In this document: piece by piece, positions 34,856 through 47,213 of the stretch
How positions within the stretch are numbered: position 1 is the first letter of the stretch
Layout of the letters: each line of letters starts with the position of its first letter
Origin: Rhizopus arrhizus
Lineage: Eukaryota; Mucoromycota; Mucoromycetes; Mucorales; Rhizopodaceae
Direction of reading: 5' to 3'
NCBI GenBank assembly: GCA_024220505.1
Contig: JAKZZE010000015.1
Span: 744,001-808,000 of the forward strand
Length of the DNA: 64,000 nucleotides
Notes under the pieces: generated by a model
The model's database searches: none
Told to the model about the DNA's origin: nothing
Seen by the model: the letters and a program-made list of their open reading frames with translations, nothing else
Made by a program: the position numbers and the translations under genes

Positions 34856-35211
34856 TGAAACAATTACACTTTAAGCCATCTTAATAACAATGTATGACTT
34901 CAAAAAAAGACCATATCAACAGCTGAATGTTTCTAAACATGTTATATAACTTATTAATCCTACAACATTTGATTTAGAATAGCATCGATTTGCACACAGT
35001 TTTGCTTATACGATATTGCTATACTTTTCCAGTTTTTCACTGTAAAATGTGATTGAAAGTTCAACTATACTTTTTCAATATCACTACCAATCTTGTCTTA
35101 AAAAATACATTTACTTTTTTTTTTTTCCCAAAATCTGCTGAAAAAGACAGTATATTTTTCGCTCCAAACCAGAAATATCTGTAGACTTGTAAGATAGAAA
35201 ATAGTGAACAT

Positions 35212-35595
35212 GGCCATAGCAAGTTTGTCCGCTATGATTGTGTTCCCAAGATAGAAAGATGACAGCAGTGAGAAAATTCAAGCCATCCAATCATTCTGTC
35301 ACCGAACCTTGTATAATAGGATACAGCCATCAAACGTTTCACGATCCGTAACATAGTAGAGACAGCCGCTGTCCGTGATCTTCAAGAAGCTTCAATCGAT
35401 GAAGGTATGTGATGGCAAAAAACAAGGTTTTAGGCGGTAATACTGAATCATGTATTGTTTAGAATATGTCCATTCTCAAGTTATATGTCAAGATTCACTA
35501 CCGTATCACTTGTGCCATTCACGCTCATCTTGTCCGTTCTGCCGTTGATCGCCGTCACCGTCTTCCCCCTTCTAGATTCCAAAAGAAGACATTGA
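35212..35595 (+). pseudogene. Ribosomal protein eS26 pseudogene
   Basis: The + strand reads GHSKFVRYDCVPK (35212-35250), a break, [20 protein letters not shown] with EASIDE (about 35323-35402), an intact-looking intron (GTATGT...TTTAG), then after a frame change LKLYVKIHYRITCAIHAHLV with RSAVDRRHRLPPSRF (about 35475-35590). These are the central and C-terminal blocks of eS26. The N-terminal lysine-rich part and one zinc Cys pair are missing, a TGA follows the first block and the frame shifts after the intron. The retained intron argues for a duplicated gene copy rather than a retrocopy. Confidence 0.8.
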
Positions 35596-36010
35596 ATAAA
35601 TCATCACAGTACCAGCTCATTCTGTAGGATTCTTACAAGTCTTAGTCGCTATCTTTTTTTTTTTTTCTTGTTGAAAAATAAAACAGCAAATGACAGTGTA
35701 AAGACATGATTGTAAAGATGAACCTAGTGCATAATTCATAAAAGTCAGTTTCAAAGTAAGCAGCAATTTACAAGACTCTATTCCCTCCTTTCCTTTTTAC
35801 TCTCATGTTTACTTCTACTGTGAATCACATGGAGTTCCATTTTAAGCCCATGATAGATTAGATTGTGTTGATTATTATGCGTTCTGTGTACGTGCAACCG
35901 TGAGGGTCGTGCAATCTTTAAATCTGTGTTTGAAACTGCTGCTCCTGATATCCTACCCCCCCCCCTCTCTTTTTGTTTGCGGGATGAGAAAGCATGACAT
36001 GATCCGTTTC

Positions 36011-36043
<33 letters not shown>

Positions 36044-36090
36044 CCTTCTTTTCTTTGCTTGCACTGTCCTTTTCTTTTCTTTTTTGAAAA

Positions 36091-38485
36091 ATGAATGGAC
36101 AGGTTGAACACAAAAGACAGCGTGTAAGCAAAGCCTGGTAAACTTAAAACAAAAAAAGTTGACCATTTGATTTCTAACATGTTCCAACAAGTGAACAATG
36201 TCGTAAAAAGAAAGTAAAGTGCGATGGAGCTTCTTTGCTTTGTACCAATTGTGCCTCTCTTGGAATTCAGTGTACATATAAAGAGTCAACTAGAAAAGTA
36301 AAGCGTGCTGTTTCTTTTGTCAGTTCCCCCCCTTTTTTAATAATATTAATATATCAGTCTGATAGAGAGGTCCACCAAAGGGCTATATCGAAGCTATTGA
36401 AGGTAGACTGCATAGATTAGAGACCTTGTTAGGAAGCATCATTCAGGAGGATGATCCTCGATCGCAAGCTATACTTGCTGAATTTAATTCGCCACTGGAA
36501 ACAGCTTACGGCGAATTGGTTAGACCAAGACCGATGCGCAAAGAGACATTGTCAGGATACGATGGAGACACGATAAATCAAGAATATGGAGGCAATAGTT
36601 CTATGGCTTATCCTAAAGTGAATCATACCACTGACAGTGATGATTTAAGTAATATGGATAGTATTGATGAAAGTGGACAATTGCGCTATTATGGCAAGAC
36701 ATCTGGCTTTTACATGCTACGAACCAGCAAGAAATTTGAGGATAGATTGTTGCATTTCAATTTAAAAAAAGATCAATCACTGCCATCTTTGGATGTGGAT
36801 CCATTAGAGATGCCACCCAAAGATCTGAGTGACCATTTACTTGATTTGTATTTCAAAAATTTCTATGTTCTTCTACCCATCGTTCACAAAAAGTCTTTTA
36901 TGCAGTCATTGGATCAAAATCAAGTCCCGCCACTTTTATTGAACGCAATGTACGCCGTAGCTTCTCGTGTGTCCCCTGACCCTCGTGTTCTGACGGATAC
37001 TTCAAAGCTTGAAACAGCTGGAGACGTTTTCTTTGAAAGAGCACGGATATTGCTTAATTTGGAATGGGATAGCTTTAAGTTGTATACTGTACAATCGTTA
37101 TTACTTATGAGTAGTCACCAAAATGGTGCATTAAGAACCACAAGAGGTTGGCTTTATAGTGGGATGGTAAAAAAAAAAAAAAAATGTATGATATCCTTTT
37201 TCTGTATTAAATAGCTTTTATAAAGGCCATTCGAATGTCACAGAATTTGGGTTTACATCGTAATTGCGACAGTTGGAATATTACTGCTGTAGAAAAAGAG
37301 GAAAGAAAACGTGTGTTTTATTGCTGCTTTGTTGTCGATAGGCTAGCTTGCGCCATGCACGGAAGATCTCCAATCATTGATGACAGAGATTATGACACAC
37401 CTTACCCTTCAGAGAGTGACCAAGATGATATAAGTCGTGTGCCTCGTGTGATAGAAAATTTTTATTATTTGATTCAATTATGTGAGATATTGGGTGAAGT
37501 GATTCGTGATCTTTACATGGTCAAAGGTAGAAAGCATCTGTCATTGATGTCAAGCCCGGACAGTATAGTATCAGCTTTGGATAAAAAATTAAACAAGTGG
37601 ATGGTTAGCCTGCCACCGAGCTTACAATATCGACCGCCTAACACTCGACTGAATGAAAAAGCGCCTGCACCTACGATAGAGCTTTGTCAACTGCACATGC
37701 TATTCTATACAACTCTCATTCTCACCCATCGACCTTTTATTTCAGGTCATACACAAATACCCTCGTACTCTGTGTTCCCCTCAGCCTCTATTTGCACATT
37801 TGCTGCCAACAAGATATCTGATATCACAGAGTCATTACTGATCGAGTCTAGATTGACACATGTGAACAATTACGCATTGTTTTTCATGTTTACAGCCGGT
37901 ATCATCTTTATTTATAACGCAGCCTCATCTGATACCATGTTTGCTTTTGAGGCCAAGATCAGTATTAACAAAATCATACGTGCGATGGATGAAGTCGAAA
38001 AGACCTGGATTACTTCCGCCAGACACTGCAACATTCTAAGTGCCCTGGCCGGTTTGAGAGAGATTGACTTGGAATGTGTCGATGAGAGTTACACACGTTC
38101 GAAGAACAAGAAACGACGACGACCAGAAGCGTCGATTGCCGTATCTAATTCTCCAGAACCCGATTTACAACAGATGGAGGAAAAATACTATGTGGACAAC
38201 AGCACAGCCACCGGAAGCAGTAACCCATCTCCTCACAGCGATCTATCATCAGAGGCCGTGACACCTGCGACAATTGATTATCACATCTCACTACAACCAG
38301 GCGTTTCATTTGATCCAAATTCTACAGAGTTTTGGCAAGTTCCCATGTCATTTGATATTGAAGAATGGGATAGTTATTTTAGTAGTCAAAAAGGCATACA
38401 AACGATGCAAAATGAATCGTTCATGTTCCCTTCAGATTTATCCAGCAACAATTACAATTCTACTGCATCCAACGATCATCTATGA
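36091..38485 (+). CDS. Zn2Cys6 fungal transcription factor
   Basis: Four exons: 36091-36137, 36192-36297, 36366-37166 and 37226-38485, giving 737 aa. The binuclear zinc cluster is perfect: C16-x2-C19-x6-C26-x6-C33-x2-C36-x6-C43, with CRKKKVKCDG, split by the first intron inside the first Cys codon. A linker (RGPPKGYIEAIEGRLHRLE) leads to a short dimerisation coil, and a fungal-specific transcription factor domain (PF04082 type) fills the middle: LLDLYFKNFYVLLPIVHKKS and, across the last intron, GMAIRMSQNLGLHRNCDSW. An acidic, Ser/Asn-rich tail could activate transcription. Target genes are unknown. The last intron contains a 17-nt A run, and only the acceptor at 37225 keeps the frame. Confidence 0.92.
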
Positions 38486-38665
38486 CTTTCTATTTATTCA
38501 TCATTCAATCCTTTATTCGTTTTATAACAGTAAAAATATACAATAAAAAATACATAAGCTTTCGTATCTCAAACGATACTAAAGAGCCAGTATTTGTCAA
38601 ACAAAATTAGACAGTGTGAATATGAGCTTTGCTGCAAAAGCACACGTACACATGTGAACATTTAT

Positions 38666-39222
38666 TTAATATCTTCTATAAGTAAACCAGTGCAAGACTC
38701 TCCATGAAAAAATTAATCCGGATATTCCTGCAATCACAATACCTCCATATAAAAGGCCATTATACAATACTTTCCCACATAAAACAGTTTGGCTATTGTC
38801 ACAAACCTCGCTTACATACTTTGTTGCTATTATAATTAGTGCAATACCACCTAAAAGGATAATAAATAACAGCAGCGTCCAAAAGCAAGCACAAAATGAT
38901 ATCCCAAAGCAACAACATCCATTCTGTTTTCTATAAGTGTATTTTTCTTGATTGTTTATTATCGGCGGAGGAAGTGATGGGAGGACAAAGGGAGGTTGCA
39001 CAGGTGGTGTCATGAAATTTGGTGGTGGTGGTGGTGGTGGAGGAGGGGGAGGAGGTTGACTGAAGAGGATGGGAAGCGGTGGTGGGAGTAAAGCGGGGGA
39101 AGATAGGTTATGAGTAGGCACACTGTTGAACACTGTAGGTGATATTGAGAGTGAATAAAAGGGTGATGTATCATTTTGATAATGGGTTGGTAAAGAACTT
39201 TGCTGGTTTATTAAATGAGAGT

Positions 39223-39260
<38 letters not shown>

Positions 39261-39556
39261 TTTCGCAACTTTTCTTGTCTTTCAGCATAAAGGTATTCTT
39301 TTAAATCAATCGCTTCAGGATCTTCATAGTCTCCGCCTACGTCCATACTTTCGTCATAACCAGATAGCTGCCTATTGTTCTTTGTTTGATCCGCGGCTGA
39401 TATTGAATGACTTGAACTAGGATTGGCCATATAAAATGGCTCGTGAATATGATTTTGTTCCATTGATAGATCTTCTTGGTTTAAAGGAGGTGGAGGTGGA
39501 TATTGGCCTGCATAAGGGTCTGAACTTTTCCGTGGCCTTTCTTTGTGAGTGGACAT
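38666..39556 (-). CDS. Membrane protein with polyQ and polyP tracts
   Basis: Intronless, 296 aa from the Met at 39556 (MSTHKERPRKSSDPY); an in-frame upstream Met at 39691 would add a hydrophobic stretch and is less likely. The N-terminal two thirds are disordered: Pro runs, a QQQQQQQQQQ run coded by (GCT)n on the + strand near 39226-39258, and a 12-Pro run near 39030-39060. A Cys cluster (NGCCCFGISFCACFW) precedes a strong membrane helix (TLLLFIILLGGIALIIIA), a Cys-flanked loop, and a second helix (YNGLLYGGIVIAGISGLIFS). The topology suggests a cortical or plasma-membrane protein whose proline tail could bind SH3, WW or profilin partners. Family not recognised. Confidence 0.7.
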
Positions 39557-39818
39557 TACTTTTGTTGGGTAACAAGGAAAAAGAAAGATAGAGAAGAAAA
39601 AAAAATACAATGTTATTTTTGTCAACAAAAAAAAAACAAGCCATAAATAGGTATTGTCACGTATCAATGTGAGTTTACATTTGAGTAACACATCAAAACC
39701 ATACTTTCTGATTTTCTCTCTCTCTTACAATAATAAAAAAAGAACAAGAAAATTGCAGGTGATTGAAAAAGTAAGAAGGCATTTTACTATTACAATATAA
39801 AAAAGATATCATTGTTAC

Positions 39819-40441
39819 CTTGTACAATTTGACTTTCAAAAAAGGTCATTTTGACTTGCTCTTCATCCGAAAATAGATCCCTAAACACAAGAGTTTCATT
39901 TGAAGCATCATTAACGAAAGCATTTCAATCATGACTCATTAGACATATACAATACACAGGATGTATGACAAGAGAGATTACCTATTTTTTTATCCAAGTA
40001 TAAATTTGATTTGATTAACTTGCAAGATGAACTGTATAACCATAGCTAGATCTAATATCGTCTGTTCTTTCAGGTCAAATCATATTGCATGCTTGTGGGA
40101 GAGTATCTACTATTATATCAAACCACTTGAGATCGTATTTCATTGCTTAATTGTTTTATCTTCCATACCTCCTCCATCCACTAGTATATCTATTTTGTGT
40201 GAGCTTCAGCTGATATCCTTAATGGCTGCTACATGCTGTTTAAAAATACAAAATACTGCCTTTACAAATATCCAAAATGATCAAATCATTGTCATTTCGT
40301 TCAACTTTTTCTATATTTTATTTTCCCCGCCTATACACTTTCCTAAGCGAATTGAGCCAGTTTGTATCGATTTATGATTCTGAATACTTGTGCAAATCAC
40401 TAAAAGGTTTGGCTTTCCAGATGAATACATCAAGTGTACTC
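39819..40441 (-). pseudogene. CDC20/Cdh1-like WD40 pseudogene
   Basis: Minus strand, right to left: STLDVFIWKAKPFSDLHKYS (about 40440-40375), HVAAIKDIS then stop then SHKIDILVDGGGMEDKTIK (about 40235-40150), a frame change, WFDIIVDTLPQACNMI (about 40122-40076), YGYTVHLAS (about 40040), HPVYCICLMSHD (about 39965-39930) and NETLVFRDLF (about 39895-39865). The order matches the CDC20/Cdh1 propeller: H.AAvKai, GGG..D..I..WNT, VDTgsQVCN, HGY, then SPD...DETLrFWn. At least three stops and a frameshift make it dead. It is 3'-biased and flanked by LINE fragments. Confidence 0.6.
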
Positions 40442-40583
40442 ACATCCTGTTCTTTAGCAACTCAATTTCAGTCAACTTAAATGGATTCTTATTTATCGAC
40501 GTACAACAACAGCGCCGATTGCATCAAGGCAACTTCATTTCACCCAAATTGTTTAATATTGCGAAAGGATCTTGAGGATTAAC

Positions 40584-41442
40584 CTAGTAGCTCTTGCTAC
40601 TACTTCCTGAGACCAAATTGATGGCCTTCAAAAATAAATTCCAGTAAATTTGCCATAGAGAGTGCAACACATAGGCTATGATATCCAGGTGGGTCATAGA
40701 GAATGAAGAAGCGACTTTAATGTCAAAGGAAAAAGGGTGCTGAATGCGATTATAAGTCAACTTGGCAGAATGAATGAAAAAGCGAGAAGCTATTGTTTGC
40801 CATATTTTATGTTTGAAAGGACAAGACCGGACAAAGTGTTCTTCAGAATCAACACCGCCACAATATACACAACCAGGATCTGGAAATCGGGTTAGGATTA
40901 ACTGGTGAAGACGTTCCTTACATGGCATTTTGTGATGATAAAGTCTCCAGAGTAACGTGTGAGCTTTGTGGGACAGATGCCTTCCAATACCGGCGCCAGG
41001 CTGTAGGACTTGCACGCGGATATGATGCTGGCAACGTGGATGGGTGGAAAAGTTGAGATTCACGAAACCATTTTGTATTCAACAAAGCAATAGGAGTCTC
41101 ATCTGGTAAAATTGAATCCAGGATGTTGCCAAATTCCGTTTCAGTAAGTGCAGGCAGTGGTAGCACTGACGAGATCATGTGTATTGAATTGTGTGGACAT
41201 TTGAGCTGATGAAAGAAAGTGATTTCCTGTATGCGACATAGTTGAAGCTGTTTAAAATAATTCTTGTTCTTAGAGCGAAAAGGATCTAAAGATGTGGGAG
41301 ATCTACGTCGAAACTTACCACATGTCATATCAAATTCATATATATGCTTGACAAAGGTTCCAGACCAGTAAGAAGTCTTGAAAACTTGATTTGGAAGGAG
41401 CAGAGAAGGACAGATTTGAGTCAGCGGTAGCTTACTGACCAT
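40584..41442 (-). mobile_element. LINE-type retrotransposon 3' fragment 1 (zf-RVT region)
   Basis: Minus strand. Two overlapping frames read TAWRRYWKASVPQSSHVTLE and then, after a frame shift, LLWRLYHHKMPCKERLHQLI, PGCVYCGGVDSEEHFVRSCP and FKHKIWQTIASRFF. W(R)..H(K)(M/L)P...RL followed by C..C....E...H....CP is the zf-RVT zinc region downstream of reverse transcriptase in non-LTR elements. No intact reverse transcriptase core is in the window, so this is a 5'-truncated dead copy. Confidence 0.75.
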
Positions 41443-41460
41443 ATTAGTATCGAAGGCTTG

Positions 41461-42400
41461 TCAATCAATTTTATTCATTGTTTTAAACAACAAGTTGAAA
41501 CAGCCAAGTGGCTTAATTGTGCTTGTACACATGTTAGGAAGCAGCAGAGGTAAAATATGAGAAGGTGCAACTGAGAAAAGGTTCAAGCAGTGTCGAAGAA
41601 TATCATTAATGAAGGTGGCATAATAAGATGGATCAGAGGAAAAAAGAAGTAATGGCTGCAACCATCAAAGTTGTATAAAATATAATAGGAGTCACACGTC
41701 TAAGAGCGGTATGAGCCAAAAGAAACAGAGTTTAAATGATGGAGCATGCTAGTCAAGGTCGAGTCTGCCTCTTTTGAGGGTGGCAAACTGCGGCATAGCA
41801 CGAATGACCAGCTGTTTATCAATAAAAGGAAAGCCATCGATAGTAAATCTCCAATGGACACGCCAGATAACAGAAAGCACACAGCAGCTGAGAGTCCAGA
41901 GATCAGCATTGTCAACAAAAGGAAACCGCTGAAAAGACCAGAGGATGTGGACTAAAGAAGTTGAAAGCATCTAGCCATACTCTCCATTTCCTGGGACAGC
42001 GCACGAAGAGGTGTTGTAAGTCTTCAGTATTAGCAGAGCAAAATTTACATTGTGAAGAGATCAAACCATTATCAAATCTTGAAAGAAGTGATTGGCTATA
42101 GAGTTTACGGTGGAATAGACAATACCATAGAGACCGGCTTTCAGGCGAAACAGGCATTTTCCAAAAAATGACTACTTGGAAGTTTGTATCGGTGACATTG
42201 CCGATGATGGTAGAGATCGCTGTATGAGAGACAATCGAAATGGTTTAGGTTCGTAATTGATCCACTGGGGCTGCGAACAGAAGGCATCGATGAACGCTGA
42301 ATCATCTACTTCACCCAATGATTTATTTTGATTCAATATATGAGGCCAGATAAGCTGATTTAGCTTGATGATATGATTATGGAAACCAGACGAGGGAAGG
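41461..42400 (-). mobile_element. LINE-type retrotransposon 3' fragment 2 (zf-RVT region)
   Basis: Minus strand. SLWYCLFHRKLYSQSLLSRF, then SQCKFCSANTEDLQHLFVRC and PRKWRVWLDAF (42130-41960) are a second, distinct zf-RVT region. Upstream, broken LIWPHILNQNKSLGEVDDSA and FRLSLIQRSLP (about 42350-42200) look like the spacer before it. Frames are interrupted. Together with fragment 1 this makes a nested graveyard next to the CDC20-like relic. Confidence 0.7.
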
Positions 42401-42807
42401 AAGGCTGGTCAAATGACAATAAAGGCCGTATACATCCAAAGTGGTGATCATACGTAAAAAATAGAGTCACCTTGAGTTTTTTGTGTCATGATCGAGTGAT
42501 CCAATAATCAGTAGGAATCATAGCGAATATAGCAGACAGGGGCAAGCGGAGAAGTGTGGCAGGAGTACACTTTTCCTGTTGTGTATCTATTATGGGTTTT
42601 AATATTAAAATTTTCATGGAAAAAAAGACTCAATTTTAAAATACAGATTAGCCAATTGTTTCGGTCCGGAATAATTTACTTAAGAGAACAGGGAAAAGGC
42701 AAAAAGGCAAAAAAAAGTGGGAGGGAGAGAGGGGTGAGAGTGTGTGATGATAAAGAAACTTTTTGAAAGAAAACCTATTTTCCCTCCCTCCTCTTTAAAC
42801 GTCAAAG

Positions 42808-43548
42808 ATGCCTGCAAACTCAGGTAGTGTATAAAAGAAAATAAAGGAAACAATAGACTTTTTTTGGAGGATATGAGAAATAGATGGATGAATTGGATAG
42901 AATGGATGAATTAGAGACGAGGAAATTTATATTGGAAACTGCACAACATTAAATCAGCAAAATGAATCAATATAATAATCCAATTAGCAGCATTCTTCTT
43001 TTCTTTCAAAAGCCTTTTGTTTCCTTTCAATGTTTAAAGACGAAAGCGTTAACACTTACTATAGCTCCCAAGGCTAAGGCTCAAGCTGCCAAGAAGGCCG
43101 CTCTTAAGGGTGTTCACGGCAAATCTGTTCGCAAAGTCCGTACCACCACTCACTTTCACCGCCCCAAGACTTTGGTCTTGAAGCGTGCCCCCAAGTATGC
43201 TCGCAAGTCTGTTGCCCATGCTCCTCGCATGGACCAATACCGTATTGTTCGCCAACCTCTCAACACCGAAACTGCCATGAAGAAGATTGAAGAACACAAC
43301 ACTTTGACTTTCCTTGTTGACGTTAAGGCCAACAAGCACCAAATCAAGGATGCTGTCAAGAGACTTTATGACGTTGAAGTCGCTGCTGTCAACACTTTGA
43401 TCACTACTTCTGGTAACAAGAAGGCTTTTGTTCGTTTGACTGCTGATGTTGATGCTCTTGATGTTGCCAACAAGGTAAAATAGACAAAGTAATGTGTATA
43501 CATGAAATACTGATATTTGCTTGTCTTTGTTAGATCGGTTTCATTTAA
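42808..43548 (+). CDS. RPL23A: 60S ribosomal protein uL23 (L23a/L25)
   Basis: Three exons: 42808-42823, 43065-43474 and 43534-43548, giving 146 aa. Exon 1 encodes only MPANS plus one base; the 241-nt intron is unusually long for this window, a common trait of ribosomal protein genes. The N-terminus is basic ([16 protein letters not shown]). Family blocks are [59 protein letters not shown] and [17 protein letters not shown], ending NKIGFI. It sits at the peptide exit tunnel. Codon use is strongly biased to C-ending and preferred codons, unlike neighbours, as expected for high expression. Confidence 0.97.
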
Positions 43549-43732
43549 ACGCTTTTTTTTATTTACACAATAAAATTAGGTGAATTTTACCAAAACAGTA
43601 TTGGCGTTTTTTTTAATAGGAAATCAAGGGGTGGCTTTTGAGTTTAAATACTATTGTAACATTTTAAATAAACAAGCTTTTTTTTTTCCCTTTTTCCCTT
43701 TTCTTCTATTTTTATAACCAGAAAAAAAAACC

Positions 43733-45817
43733 ATGACTACACTTTATGACCCACCTTTAAAGCAACCAGCAAATCTCGAGTACAGTGACTCGAGTGATGA
43801 AGAGGAAGCAAACAGTCAGTTTGAAATGGCTCAATACGATTTAGACGTTGTTGATGAAGCTTTACTTAATCCTCACAATACAGAATTTATGGACCATTTT
43901 GGTTTTAAAATTCAAGTAAAAACAGACGACGAAGCCTCGAGTGGTGAAGAAGAAGGGCCTGATAATCAGACGGTAACAACAACAACCGGAAATAGTGATA
44001 ATGACAGTAGTGATATGTCTTCAATCGAGACCAACATCACATCACCACCTCGATCCCACAGCGATGACGATATCAAGCCTGCATTCTATCCTAGCACAGT
44101 GCCTATATTAAAATCACCACCTATAAAATCATCCAATCGAGCTAGTATTATTTCTACCATTAGCAGTAAATTTAAAAGACCTGTTTCTGTCATATCCATT
44201 CCTCCTCTTCCATCTCCAGCCCCTACAATTGTCTCTCGTCCATCAGAAACCTTTCAACGAAGAAGGGCAAGTCGAAGGTCTATTTTACCTAATAGATCCT
44301 CGGTGATTGTTAAAAAGTTTTCACATTATAACCACAAATACGATTCAGAAAAACAAGCTCTATTAAAGCAACAAGCTATGGAATCACTTGCATCCTGTAG
44401 AGAGAATGACAATGATACAGCAGACTGGGGTAATAAACACAGATTGCTATATAAAGTATAAGAAAATAACAAGACAAATATAGACTTTTGGACATTGGCA
44501 ATCAATCATTTTGGTGATGTTTTGGAAAATCAAATGGATGACCTGAGACAACACCTAATGAAGGGCGGTATCCCCCCATCGATTCGTGGATATGTATGGC
44601 AAATAATTTCCAAATCGCGGGATGTGGATTTGATTGAATATAACGACCTCTTAAAGAAACCAAGTTCATTTGAAAAACAAATTCAACGAGATCTTACCCG
44701 AACCTTCCCCCACCACCCCTATTTCATGAGCGAATCCGGTCGACAACGTCTTTTCCGTGTTGCCAAAGCGTACAGCGTATTTGATCAAGAAGTGGGCTAT
44801 TGTCAAGGCCTAGCCTTTGTAATTGGTTGTTTATTGATTCACGTAAGAATGCAAAATCACAATGAAATTTATTTTAAAAGAAAAGCATTCTTAGTTACCT
44901 GAAGAAGATACGTTTTCTGTTTTGGTCAAATTGATGGGTAAATATGACTTAAGGGGTCATTTTACACCCAAAATGGAGACACTACATCAACACATGTACC
45001 AATTCGATAATATCTTTCAACAAAAGCTGCCTGTTGTTCATCGACATATGGAACATGAAGCTGTCTCACCATCGATGTATGCCTCACAGTGGTTCATTAC
45101 CCTCTTTTCTTACCGCTGTCCTATTGAGCTTTCTTTCCGTATTATGGATTTATTGTTAATAGAAGGTCCTCAAGTACTCGTACAGATCGCTATTGCACTA
45201 ATTGTTCGAAATCAAGAACATATTTTGAAATTGAAATTTGATGCTTTGGTAGAGTTTTTATGTAATGGTGTCTTTAATGTATTTCAGGTACAACAAAACT
45301 AGTTTTGTTACTATTTCTATTAACTGTTATAAAATAGGAAGATGCAGATGGTTTTGTTGATGATGTCTATCGTGTAGAACTACCAACAAAATTCATGTCT
45401 CGTTTAGCACAACAATACACTGAAGAATCCGAAACCAGAGACTCAAGGTCTTCATCACAAGAAGATCATCTAAGACGAGTGAACGGTCAACTGTCTGAAC
45501 ATATCCGTACAGTGGAGGGAAATTTAACCTCCCTAAGAACGGAGAATCAGGATTTAACACACCAAATTATTGATAGCAAAATGGAGATTGCACGTGTTGT
45601 GGGTGAAAAGGAGCAGTTGAGTCATGAATATGCTCAACTTAGGTCAGCTTATGAAAGACAAGTGGAAGATAATCGTAAATTGGCAGAAAAGAATGTGTAT
45701 TTGGTCAATCAACTCACAGATACAGAATCTATGCTGATTAATATGAAATTAAAGTATGCAGAGAAGGAAGGTGAATTTGAAAGGGTGAAGAAGGAATTGA
45801 AGTTGGCACAGAAATAA
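43733..45817 (+). CDS. TBC-domain Rab GTPase-activating protein
   Basis: Four exons: 43733-44429, 44484-44842, 44895-45287 and 45338-45817, giving 642 aa. The N-terminal 230 aa are disordered, acidic then Ser/Pro/Arg-rich. The TBC domain runs from about 255 to 465: GGIPPSIRGYVWQ, IQRDLTRTFP with the arginine finger Arg305, and YCQGL with the glutamine finger Gln340, then SQWFITLFSYRCPI. A C-terminal coiled coil (about 500-640) follows, an arrangement like Gyp5/EVI5, which act on Golgi and secretory Rabs. The first intron (GTAATA...AATATAG) is required: without it a TAA interrupts the frame just before the TBC domain. Confidence 0.92.
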
Positions 45818-47213
45818 CAATAAACTATAATTTAATAACCGAGTAACACAAGTATTACAAAATGAATTATTGTGCATATCTACTAGTTTTTATAAGGAAA
45901 TTCAAGTTTATCTAGAAAGCAAACTGTGATTCACTATGCTTTGAGGAAAATGACTAGTTGATGCAATAGAAAAAAAAAAAAAAAAAAAAAAAAAAAGACT
46001 TTAGTGCTTCCAGTATCAAAATACGCTTTTCTGTTTAAAAAATGATTTGCGGGGATTAAATTTCTAATCTAAAGGGATCATTGTAAACTATCTCTCAACT
46101 ATTGTGTTTTTAGACCATTTGCTCTCGGCTCCGTATGAATATTAAGGAACTAGCCCAAACTTTCACTGGGTTTATAAAGCTGCTTTTCTCTTACCATATT
46201 GATAGCTATAATCCTTTGAAGGACAAAAAAAGTTATGCCTTTCACAGAAGACATACTAGCTATTGTGTCATCCTGTTATCTATCCTACTCTTGAAATAAT
46301 CTTTTTACATTTCATTCGCCTTGGAATTGCCTGGTTGTGTTAGATTTCAATCACTGCAAGTTCTTTGTATCACTTACTGTGCATTGTATTTTGTTAGTTC
46401 AATTCGATGCATTGAAAATAGTTGAAAATTCCAAAGAATTCCCTTTTTCCTAACTTTACTCTCATTTTTCTTATTTGATCATTGTCTTTTTTATTCTTTT
46501 GATCTTGTATTGTCCTTTGTCTATTTTGCATAACTTTAAAACTGTTCTAGAAATTGCATAATTAAGGTGGAAGACCAATTTATATGTTTTGCCACACGAC
46601 AAGTTGAGCTTATATGTGTTCTGAAAGATAACGTGTAACAAAATAGACAACAGTTTATATTTGTTGAGAGGCAATACATTGGATATTGAATTGGTTGCTG
46701 TTGTTAACTAGTACTGTTTCATGAATTCTGCACAAATTTCTAAAGCTTCCATTTCAGCATTTGATGGCTGTTGATGATCATATTTGAAAATGGCGATAGA
46801 AGAACTAATTGAATTATTCATGCCTTCAAATAAATAATATGTCTGTAAGGTTTTTAAAAGTATTCTTTTCAGCTTCTTTATGTTCAAAAGCATGCATATT
46901 CATCATTTATGAGAGTCTTTTTTTGAAGATGTATTGTGTGAGTTATGCTTGTATGATTTATGAGAAGAATAATAATTTGAACATTAAACAAATTGATTTT
47001 ATTTATACATGGCAACATTGTGATTCGCGTATTTTCATTATGCCTTACACATAATGACAGCTACAGTCAAAAGACTATAAAATCGGTACTGAGACAGTCT
47101 GTCCGCTCTACCGAAATAGGCAATTAAACTTTTAATTCCGACAAGCGGTATCAAGAGGATCTCATGTAGACAATGATCATACTCTCTCTTTTTTCGTGCA
47201 TCCGAATTTTAAT
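45818..47213. other. Intergenic, possible small minus-strand ORF
   Basis: Contains a 28-nt poly-A run (about 45968-45995). A minus-strand ORF at 46708-46893 ends SNAEMEALEICAEFMKQY and is more protein-like than its surroundings, but has no recognised family or clear upstream exon. Otherwise nothing is supported. Confidence 0.4.

Noticed and set aside
39556..39691. Upstream Met extension of the polyQ membrane protein
   Set aside because: The added stretch is Phe-rich from poly-A/T DNA, and the MSTHKERPRKSS start is hydrophilic and typical.
44430..44483. In-frame TAA in the TBC gene as a disabling stop
   Set aside because: It lies inside a 54-nt intron with good GT-AG ends; splicing gives ADW-DFWTLAINHF in frame.
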